From JBAWAP01 sp049589355 (lineage in GTDB: Bacteria; Chloroflexota; Anaerolineae; VGOG01): DNA of 64,000 nt. The DNA lies in contig JBAWAP010000280.1 in assembly GCA_049589355.1 (NCBI GenBank), forward strand, positions 1 to 64,000. The letters run 5' to 3'. The notes beneath the pieces were generated by a model. It searched no databases, had not been told where the DNA came from, and saw only the letters and a program-made list of their open reading frames with translations. Position numbers and translations under genes: made by a program. Of this stretch, positions 49,689 to 57,243 are shown one piece after another (position 1 is the stretch's first letter; each line of letters starts with the position of its first letter).

Positions 49689-51656
49689 CTAAGCGCCCAC
49701 ATAGTCCCGCTTCAGAAGGCTACCGCGATCAACGCCAAATACACCCAATAACTCCCCTATCAGCAATGCTTTCTGCTCAGCATCTCTTTTGGACCAGGTA
49801 CGGCTCTTGATCTCTAAAAAGATTCCTTCGTAAGCTGGCTTAGTTAACCTATCAAGATTAACAGCAAAATGCACCCCCTTGTACCTGATGTGCCAGCGTT
49901 GCCGATGCTTATGAATTTCCTTCACAGTGTCCGGCTCAAAATACTCACAATAGAAGCGCAAAGTCCGATCGGCTTGGGAAGTGAAACGCGAGCGGGAGAG
50001 AAGGACTGAATTGTCAAATTCTCGCTCACTACCTGACTCAACTAAGGTCAGAGTGTGTATGGACTCAGGCATCTCCTCCTCTTCCCTTACCACGTTATCC
50101 TCACGATGGCGGATGTACCCCTGGCTCTTGTCGGCGAAAAGCAAATAGGTATCATATTGATCCCGAACCGAGGGCCTCCACACCGCAGTAATATCTGGAT
50201 GAGCCAGCCCTTCCCTGACGGCGGCTTCGCTTTCCACACGTCCTTTGACTTGCACTTCAAACGTTTCCTTCCACTCCAAACCACCAATAGCCACTAGTTT
50301 GTCCAGAAGGCTCTCCTCCCTTCGCATCATGAAAACGTTTACCCTATCAGCAATGCGTTGGACCTCGGCCATGATCATCTCTACGTCCATAGTAACAAGC
50401 TCTCTATCCTTCATCAATAACCGCCCATTCACCAGGACATGACGCACATCAGCGCTCTTACCAGCATAAACCAATTGAGAATAGATATTGTCGGCCGATA
50501 GATTAAATTTCGGCGTGACGTGAAGGACATTCAGATCTACGACAGCCAAATCTGCCTGTTTGCCCACCTCAATCGAACCTGTGATATGATCCAGGTACAG
50601 GGCCCGCGCTCCCCCGATGGTAGCCATGTTCAAAGCAATTCGCGCTGGGACAGCCTTAGGGTCACGCGCCAGGCCCTTAGCTAAGAGGGCAGCCAAGCGC
50701 GTCTCCTCGAACATATCTTGGTCATTATTGCTAGCAGCGCCATCAGTGCCAATACCTACGTTCACGCCGAGATCCAACATGCGAGCCACCTTCGCCACAC
50801 CACTTGCAAGCTTCAAATTGCTCGTCGGGGCATGAGCTACGCTGATGCCTCTCTGTCCCAATAGCTTCATCTCTTCCTCAGTCAGGTACACACCATGAAT
50901 AGCCAAAGCCTTGCTATCCAAGATACCGAAGCTGTCAAGACAAAATACCGGCGCGCAGCCGTAGAGCTGTTGTGTGCCCTCCACGTCCCCCTCCGTCTCC
51001 GAGATATGGATGAGTAGAGGTACATCGTATTCCTGGGCTAGTCGCGCCGTCTCCCTCAAGATCTCCGGTGTGCATGTATACGGTGAGTGCGGACCGACAG
51101 CAGGCACGATCAGGTCATGTCCCTTCCACCCGGCAACGAATCGCCGACAGTATTCCAAGCTCTCGTCGTAACTAGCCGCATCAGGGGTGGGCAACTTCAT
51201 GACCGTTTCAGCACAGACCGCCCGCATGCCCGCTTCCTGTGCCGCCCTAGCCACCTCGTCCTCGAAATAATACATATCGGCAAAGCAAGTCACGCCTGAA
51301 CGGATCATCTCTGCACAAGACAACAAGGTACCGTAATAACAGGACTCCTCGTTGACGAATTCCCTCTCCACTGGCAGCATATAGCCATAAAGCCAGACAT
51401 CGAGGCGCAAATCGTCCGCCAGACCCCTGAGCAGGCTCATGGGCGCGTGAGTGTGAGCGTTGATCAAGCCAGGCATAACCACCTGCCCAGCGCAATCTAA
51501 CATCTGCTCAGTCTCGTACCTTCCAGCTAAATCGGCCACTGGCCCTACAGCGACTATCTTGCCATCCCTTATGGCCACTACCCCCTGAGGAAAAACCTCC
51601 ATGCCCTCATTCATAGTAACCACGGTGCCATTTACCAAGATCATATCCGCTTTCAT
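49689..51656 (-). CDS. Amidohydrolase (MtaD-like) fused to a CYTH-like domain
   Basis: 655 residues. Residues 1-435 are an MtaD/TRZ-type amidohydrolase: GLINAHTHAPMSLLRGLADD (His pair), LIHISETEGDVEGTQ, GTDGAASNNDQDMFEE; expected to deaminate 5'-methylthioadenosine or S-adenosylhomocysteine. Residues about 445-655 form a second domain with EVQVKGRVESEA..., ...FLEIKSRTWSKRDAEQKA, of CYTH/triphosphate-tunnel type. A single polypeptide without a gap, so a fusion, not two genes. The pair hints at control of adenine nucleotide or triphosphate chemistry (inference). Confidence 0.9.
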   Translation of the reverse strand: MKADMILVNGTVVTMNEGMEVFPQGVVAIRDGKIVAVGPVADLAGRYETEQMLDCAGQVVMPGLINAHTHAPMSLLRGLADDLRLDVWLYGYMLPVEREFVNEESCYYGTLLSCAEMIRSGVTCFADMYYFEDEVARAAQEAGMRAVCAETVMKLPTPDAASYDESLEYCRRFVAGWKGHDLIVPAVGPHSPYTCTPEILRETARLAQEYDVPLLIHISETEGDVEGTQQLYGCAPVFCLDSFGILDSKALAIHGVYLTEEEMKLLGQRGISVAHAPTSNLKLASGVAKVARMLDLGVNVGIGTDGAASNNDQDMFEETRLAALLAKGLARDPKAVPARIALNMATIGGARALYLDHITGSIEVGKQADLAVVDLNVLHVTPKFNLSADNIYSQLVYAGKSADVRHVLVNGRLLMKDRELVTMDVEMIMAEVQRIADRVNVFMMRREESLLDKLVAIGGLEWKETFEVQVKGRVESEAAVREGLAHPDITAVWRPSVRDQYDTYLLFADKSQGYIRHREDNVVREEEEMPESIHTLTLVESGSEREFDNSVLLSRSRFTSQADRTLRFYCEYFEPDTVKEIHKHRQRWHIRYKGVHFAVNLDRLTKPAYEGIFLEIKSRTWSKRDAEQKALLIGELLGVFGVDRGSLLKRDYVGA

Positions 51657-51812
51657 GTCGCCACCCTTTGTCAGCTATTGCCTTTCATTATAAATGCTTT
51701 CGCCAGAATTGACAAGCTTTGACAAGTTTCTCATAAATACGCAGGTGTGCTATAATATTGGATGTTTTTCAACCAACTATCATCGCCGATGCCAGATCAA
51801 GGAGATCCCTAG

Positions 51813-53162
51813 ATGCGCGCTATTGACATCATCGCCAAAAAAAGAGACGGCCATCACCTTACCGCCGAAGAGATTGACTTCTTCGTCCAGGGTTTCTCTC
51901 GTGGAGAGATACCCGATTACCAGGCAGCATCTCTGCTGATGGCCATTTATCTAAAAGGTATGGACGTGCAGGAAACCGCACACCTTACTATGTCCATAGC
52001 TCACTCAGGTCGGATGTTGGATCTCTCACCAATAGCACCCCTCGTGGTAGATAAACATTCCAGCGGCGGTGTGGGCGACAAGACCACTTTGGTAGTCGCC
52101 CCTCTGGTAGCAGCCACCGGATTACCAGTAGGAAAGATATCGGGGCGTGGCCTAGGCTTTACTGGCGGGACGCTGGATAAGTTGGAGTCCATTCCTGGCT
52201 TCAAAGCTGACCTCTCTGCCGACGAATTCATAGCCACGCTACGCGATTGTGGTATCGTCGTCGTCGGGCAAACGGCCGACATGGTCCCGGCCGATGGCAA
52301 GTTTTACGCCCTGCGCGATGTGACGGCCACAGTAAGCAACATCTCCCTCATCGCTAGCTCCATTATGAGCAAAAAGATAGCCAGCGGTGCTAACGCCATC
52401 GTCCTAGACGTCAAAGTGGGCCTCGGAGCTTTCATACACACCAGGAAAGAAGCGATGGCGCTGGCTCACACGATGGTAAACATCGGCCAGGCGCTGGGCC
52501 GCCGTGTGACGGCCGTCATATCCGATATGGACCAACCCCTCGGTCGGGCTGTGGGCAACGCCCTGGAGCTTAAGGAGGCCATAGACACCTTACACGGCCA
52601 TGGTCCCGCCGATTTTCTCGAACACTGCCTGGTCATCGCCAGCCAGATGCTAATCTTGGCCGAGCGAGTGCGAGGCACCCAGGAGGCCCGCAAGCTGCTG
52701 CTGCACGAACTGGACAGCGGCCATGCTTGGCGTAAATTCCACGATTGGATAGCAGGCCAGGGAGGCGACGAGGCTTTCATTACCGACCCCACCCTACTAC
52801 CACAGGCCACATTTATTGAGCATCTGTCATCCCCCCGCTCCGGCTACATAGTTGGGCTCAATGCCATGGAAGTTGGCCTGGCGACGGTCCTTATCGGCGG
52901 TGGTCGAACCCGCAAGGGAGATCGAATTGACCACGCCGTGGGCGTAGTTCTCGCTAACAAGATCGGCGATTATGTCAAAAAGGGCGAGCCGCTGCTAACT
53001 ATCCACGCCAACGATGAACAAAAGCTAACCGAGGCCAAACGAAGACTCCTAGACGCTTACTCCTGGAGCGATGAACCTGTCGAGCGTCCACTCCTCATAC
53101 ACGAGATCATAAGCGACGAAAGTCAAAGCTCAAAATCCAAAATTCAAAGTTCAATGCGGTAA
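51813..53162 (+). CDS. pdp: Pyrimidine-nucleoside phosphorylase
   Basis: 449 residues. VDKHSSGGVGDKTTLVVAPLVAATGLPVGKISGRGLGFTGGTLDKLE is the phosphate/nucleoside site shared by DeoA and Pdp; C-terminal DHAVGVVLANKIGDYVKKGEPLLTIHAN completes the fold. Phosphorolysis of thymidine/uridine, part of salvage with tdk. The last residues (SQSSKSKIQSSMR) are encoded by a filler repeat (about 53125-53155), and the gene converges with a 19-nt overlap on the next gene. Confidence 0.95.
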   Translation: MRAIDIIAKKRDGHHLTAEEIDFFVQGFSRGEIPDYQAASLLMAIYLKGMDVQETAHLTMSIAHSGRMLDLSPIAPLVVDKHSSGGVGDKTTLVVAPLVAATGLPVGKISGRGLGFTGGTLDKLESIPGFKADLSADEFIATLRDCGIVVVGQTADMVPADGKFYALRDVTATVSNISLIASSIMSKKIASGANAIVLDVKVGLGAFIHTRKEAMALAHTMVNIGQALGRRVTAVISDMDQPLGRAVGNALELKEAIDTLHGHGPADFLEHCLVIASQMLILAERVRGTQEARKLLLHELDSGHAWRKFHDWIAGQGGDEAFITDPTLLPQATFIEHLSSPRSGYIVGLNAMEVGLATVLIGGGRTRKGDRIDHAVGVVLANKIGDYVKKGEPLLTIHANDEQKLTEAKRRLLDAYSWSDEPVERPLLIHEIISDESQSSKSKIQSSMR

Positions 53163-54253
53163 ACGTACGTCTCTGGCTCCACCAAGTCGCCTTTGTCATT
53201 AAAAGTGATGGCACCGATCAGGCCTGGATAGTCTTGGAGAGCGCTCAACTCAGCGACAACACCATCCCTAGTAGGTCTTCCCTGGCACCCGATGGCCCTA
53301 GCTAAAGCCTCCAGGAGAACGCGAGTGGCATCGTAGGCCATAATCGCCTGGGGGCCAGGCAAGCGCCCAGCTAAGGCCTGGTAGTCAGTCACAAAATCCC
53401 CAGAATTGACCAGCTCTTCAATTCTCGGCGCAGCAGTAATATAGAGGGTTCCTCTAACAGCCTCCCCTCCGATCTGTGCCACGTAGGGGCTGTCCAACCC
53501 ACTACCTCCCATGAATATCGCCTCAATACCAGCCTCTCGCGCCTGGGTTATCAACTCCGCTCCCTCAACCGCTCCCCCGCTAAAGAAGACCAGCTCAGCA
53601 GACGTGAAACGCGAAACGTGAAACGTGAAATCCACGTCAGTGTCTAGCATGATCGTAGCTCCCAACTGCTCAGCCATCAGAGCAAAGGCATCGGCCAGGT
53701 CATCGCGGCCGCGCAGGACAGCGAGGCGGCGCATTCCCAACTCCTTCACAACATGGCGAGCAGCCTCCATTCCCAGAAGCTCGTTGCGAGCATAGAGGCG
53801 AAAGACCTCAGGGTAGCCCCGCTCCGTCACGGCGTCCGCTGCAACTTGAGTAATCAGCGCCAGGCCAACCCGATGATATTCGTCCAGGGCAGCCAGAGCT
53901 GCCTCGTCGGAGAAATGGCCGATGACGCCCATGACGTCAGGGTCAACGATCATCTTCTTGGCCTGCAATGGCGCCTGGGCCGGATCGTTGCCGTCGTCCA
54001 GGGCCACCAACTCAACCTTATGGCCACTTACGCCGCCGGCTGCGTTGCGCTCTCGAACCGCCAGCTTCACCGCGTAGAGCACATCGTAGCCCAGGTGCCG
54101 ATAGAGGCCCTCGAAAGGGGCCACCAGGCCGATCTTGACCACAGGTTTGGTGCTGCCAAGCCCGGCGCAACTACAAATCAGCCACCCCAAAATGAAAAGC
54201 ACGCCAAGCGACAACGCCTGCGTGCACTTCCCTTTGCTCATACGCCCCATCAC
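53144..54253 (-). CDS. Branched-chain amino-acid-type ABC substrate-binding lipoprotein
   Basis: 369 residues. Lipobox ICSC (near 27-30), then Peripla_BP_6 fold: KIGLVAPFEGLYRHLGYDVLYAVKLAVRERNAAGGV and ALDDGNDPAQAPLQAKKMI, ending with GLIGAITFNDKGDLV. Binds amino acids or related ligands at the outside of the membrane; no permease genes adjacent. FTFHVSRFT (about residues 207-215) is encoded by a GTTTCACG tandem repeat (about 53605-53635), another in-frame insert. Confidence 0.9.
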   Translation of the reverse strand: MMGRMSKGKCTQALSLGVLFILGWLICSCAGLGSTKPVVKIGLVAPFEGLYRHLGYDVLYAVKLAVRERNAAGGVSGHKVELVALDDGNDPAQAPLQAKKMIVDPDVMGVIGHFSDEAALAALDEYHRVGLALITQVAADAVTERGYPEVFRLYARNELLGMEAARHVVKELGMRRLAVLRGRDDLADAFALMAEQLGATIMLDTDVDFTFHVSRFTSAELVFFSGGAVEGAELITQAREAGIEAIFMGGSGLDSPYVAQIGGEAVRGTLYITAAPRIEELVNSGDFVTDYQALAGRLPGPQAIMAYDATRVLLEALARAIGCQGRPTRDGVVAELSALQDYPGLIGAITFNDKGDLVEPETYVYRIEL

Positions 54254-54268
54254 CTTTGGATTTCGGAC

Positions 54269-55366
54269 CTACCGTTGATACTTCTGCTGGTTTTGAAGGT
54301 GTTCCTCGAAGGTTCTAGCGAAGGCATGAGAACCATCGCCCTTAGCCATGAAGTACAGATAATCGCTCTCCACAGGCTCCAGGACAGCCCGAATCGAAGC
54401 CAGCCCTGGATTGCAAATAGGCCCAGGGGGCAGCCCTCGGTGGAGGTAAGTATTGTAGGGAGAGTTAACGCGGGCGACCTCTTCCAGCGCCAACGGCGTT
54501 TTCCACCATTGGCCCGTATCCTCCTGATAGCCCAAAGCGTACTGCACCGTGGGGCAAGCGTCCAAGGTCATGCCCGCCGTCAGCCGATTCAAGAAGACGC
54601 CAGCTATAACAGGGCGCTCCTCTGCCACCACCGCTTCTCGCTCCACGATGGAGGCCAGAGTCACCACTTGATGGATAGTCATCTCTCGCTCCAAGGCTAC
54701 CTGACGCAACTCGGATGTGAAGCGTTGATCGAAATTGGCCAACATGCGCTCAATTATGTCGAAAGCTGTGGGTTGGACTGGAAGGTAATAGGTATCAGGA
54801 AAGAGAAAGCCCTCCACAGTAGCCCCCGGTGGCCGCCCCTGTAGGAACCCGTAATCGAAATCCCCGCCTTGCACAAGAGCCAAAAACTCCTGGCTGTCCA
54901 TGCCCATTTCTTCTGTCAACATCTCGGCGATCTGCTCGGCTCGCCAGCCCTCGGGGACAGTCACCGCGATCTCCTCGAGGCGCCCGTGCTGCAGAGACTC
55001 AATGATCTCCTCCATAGTCATGTCTGGTCGCAGCTCATACCTGCCAGCCTCCAGCTTGCTATCGGCTTTATGGTAACGAGCTAACTGGCGGAAGAGCTCA
55101 GCGTCATTGATTAAGCCCAACTGCTTCAGCCGCAGAGCAATGTCACCCGCCGTCTCGCCCGGCTCTACGACAAAGACAATCGAAGTGGGATCATCGCTGG
55201 CTGGTTTGGAGATATCGCCCTGGTGAAAGGCCAGGTAGACCCTCAAGAGGAAGTCGTCCAGCGCCTCAGCAGCCGTGCCCCCTCCCTGGCTCAGACCACA
55301 ACACCCCACCCCTACCAGCATGAGCATCGTGAGGCCAAGAACCAGCATCGAGGTCCTCTTTTTCAT
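54269..55366 (-). CDS. mltG: Endolytic murein transglycosylase MltG
   Basis: 365 residues. N-terminal membrane segment (about 8-27), YceG-like domain with TLASIVEREAVVAEERPVIAGVFLNRL containing the catalytic Glu, and CNPGLASIRAVLEPVESDYLYF. Cuts nascent glycan strands to set chain length. Ends 16 nt before ruvX. Confidence 0.95.
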   Translation of the reverse strand: MKKRTSMLVLGLTMLMLVGVGCCGLSQGGGTAAEALDDFLLRVYLAFHQGDISKPASDDPTSIVFVVEPGETAGDIALRLKQLGLINDAELFRQLARYHKADSKLEAGRYELRPDMTMEEIIESLQHGRLEEIAVTVPEGWRAEQIAEMLTEEMGMDSQEFLALVQGGDFDYGFLQGRPPGATVEGFLFPDTYYLPVQPTAFDIIERMLANFDQRFTSELRQVALEREMTIHQVVTLASIVEREAVVAEERPVIAGVFLNRLTAGMTLDACPTVQYALGYQEDTGQWWKTPLALEEVARVNSPYNTYLHRGLPPGPICNPGLASIRAVLEPVESDYLYFMAKGDGSHAFARTFEEHLQNQQKYQR

Positions 55367-55381
55367 AACAGGCTTCCCTCT

Positions 55382-55801
55382 CTATTGATTACTATAGTGT
55401 GAATCCAGGTAATCTTGCAGGATCACCGCCGCAGCTACGGCGTCAACTCTCTCCTGTTTCTTCTCGCCTCTCAGGCCCGCTTCCTTCATCAGCCTTTCAG
55501 CACTGACCGTGGAAAAGCGCTCATCCCATAATAGCACCGGTACAGTAAGAGCCTTAGCCAAATCTGCGGCATAGCGCTCTACCCTCTCGGCCTGCGCCCC
55601 AGCCATCCCGTCCAGACTCCTAGGGTAGCCAACTACAACCTTCTCTACCTCGTACTCCTCTATCAATCGAGCCACGATAGCAAAACCTTCCTGACGAGAG
55701 CCCCCCTGGATAACTTTTAAGCTACGAGCAAGAGTCTGACTCAAATCGCTGATGGCCACGCCAATGCGCTTCTCCCCAACATCCAAGGCCAAAACACGCA
55801 T
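55382..55801 (-). CDS. ruvX: Putative Holliday junction resolvase RuvX (YqgF)
   Basis: 139 residues. MRVLALDVGEKRIGVAISD and VVVGYPRSLDGMAG, VLLWDERFSTVSAERLM are the RNase H-fold motifs (DVG, E, D). Linked to rRNA 5'-end processing or recombination. Start ATG 55801 preferred because AGGAGG spacing is then 4 bases. Confidence 0.95.
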   Translation of the reverse strand: MRVLALDVGEKRIGVAISDLSQTLARSLKVIQGGSRQEGFAIVARLIEEYEVEKVVVGYPRSLDGMAGAQAERVERYAADLAKALTVPVLLWDERFSTVSAERLMKEAGLRGEKKQERVDAVAAAVILQDYLDSHYSNQ

Positions 55802-57243
55802 CATTCCTCCTGGACCAAGACACTGATACGGAAGCCAAGCCACGGCATCCGTCCTGGCCAAGTGGGTGTGACCTCAATGATAGGGGCTTCCTCCAGGCGC
55901 AAGTTCTGACTCAGATAGTCCTCGGCCCAGTCCAAAGGTCGGCCCCGGATGGACTCTTTGACGGCACTCACATCAATCTGGGCCACTGTTGAGCCAGATC
56001 CTCTTACAACGAAGGATACTTTCCCATCCTCAATGCTGGTGATCTCGCCTCTCTGATATTCCAAGCCTTGGCTCGCCAATGCGAAACCATCTCGCATCTC
56101 AGCTTTGAGGGCTGCCTCGATCAGGGCATTAGCATCCTCCTCCTCAATGGCTATCCCGCCAAACATCACTTCCATCTCCAGGGTGAGAATGTCGGCCTGC
56201 TCCTCGACGAACTTGTCATACATTTCAGTCACAATATGATCCACAGCCACGGACTCGGAGGACAAAAACTCCCCTTCCCCGAGCTGCTCGCTCAGCCGAG
56301 TCTGGACTCCCTGCTGTAATTGCTGCAAGAGTACGGCTTTGAGACGCTCCTGATCGGCAGTAGTGACCATCCCCACCTGCTTGACGCTGCCTCCCCGCAT
56401 TTGCTCGGGATTGGTGACCTTAACTTGCAGGGAGAGAGGCCCCTCAACACTATTAATCAAGTTGGCCCCGACGTTGCCGCTGGGGCCCGGATCAATAGCG
56501 ACCACCTCCCCCTCAACTGTGCCCCCTACTGTCTCTGGCAAAGTAACGTCCTCAACGGTAGTAAACCTGATAGTAGATCCGGTTGAGGTAGCGACCACAG
56601 TCCCTTTGGGAACGGTAACTGGCTGGTTTATCTTGTTCACGAAAAGGACTTTCCCTCCAGCCGGCTCATCAGGGGCATCTTTTGTTCCAGTAGTAGGAAT
56701 CTGAGCGGTTCCCTCGATCTGAGCTTTTACCACCCGGGCTGGGATCTGGCCTGTCTCATAGTTGATCCTTTCCAACTCAGGGTCGGCTTGAACCTGCAGT
56801 GTTGCATTAACCGCCTCACCAGCCGGGACCAGAATGACCTCAGCGCTAGGCACGATCAAAAGAGCACTCGCCAATAGAGCCGAGAGGGCTACGACAAAGA
56901 CAAAAGCAGCAAATATGCGCTCCCCCCAGCTCAAGCGCCTCCCCTCCCTCGGAATTGCCTTCGGTCTGCGCCACTTGGCTTTCTGGCCCCGCGTCGCCGA
57001 AATGAAGACCGAGAAGCCCAACTGACGAGCCAGAACCCGTGTCTTGCTGGCCTTGGTGACAAGAGCTACCTCCAAGGCCAGAGACTCCGCGTAACGTTGA
57101 AGCAGCTTCAAATCGAGCAAGCTGTCGAAGGCTTGACATCCTGGCGGCACGACCAGAAGCACCCGTGGGGCCTCGGCCTTTTCTAGACGGGCGCGCAGGG
57201 TAGTGATATCGTCGTCAACTTCCAGGTGAATAACCTGTGTCAT
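55801..57243 (-). CDS. Baseplate J-like membrane protein
   Basis: 480 residues. An N-terminal cytosolic Rossmann-like segment (about 1-100: LLVVPPGCQAFDSLLDLKLLQRYAE, VALVTKASKTRVLARQLG), one membrane helix (about 112-134) and an extracytoplasmic region with GGKVLFVNKINQPVTVPKGTVVATSTG and GTVEGEVVAIDPGPSGNVGAN, the gp47/baseplate-J pattern. It is encoded between alaS and ruvX in a core-gene operon, not next to phage genes, so it is probably a cell-envelope protein that borrowed the fold. Overlaps alaS by one base (TGATG). Confidence 0.8.
   Translation of the reverse strand: MTQVIHLEVDDDITTLRARLEKAEAPRVLLVVPPGCQAFDSLLDLKLLQRYAESLALEVALVTKASKTRVLARQLGFSVFISATRGQKAKWRRPKAIPREGRRLSWGERIFAAFVFVVALSALLASALLIVPSAEVILVPAGEAVNATLQVQADPELERINYETGQIPARVVKAQIEGTAQIPTTGTKDAPDEPAGGKVLFVNKINQPVTVPKGTVVATSTGSTIRFTTVEDVTLPETVGGTVEGEVVAIDPGPSGNVGANLINSVEGPLSLQVKVTNPEQMRGGSVKQVGMVTTADQERLKAVLLQQLQQGVQTRLSEQLGEGEFLSSESVAVDHIVTEMYDKFVEEQADILTLEMEVMFGGIAIEEEDANALIEAALKAEMRDGFALASQGLEYQRGEITSIEDGKVSFVVRGSGSTVAQIDVSAVKESIRGRPLDWAEDYLSQNLRLEEAPIIEVTPTWPGRMPWLGFRISVLVQEE

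Noticed and set aside
53753..54844. Plus-strand ORF of 363 codons opposite mltG and the binding protein
   Set aside because: Shadow frame across two real genes; composition and lack of an RBS are against it.
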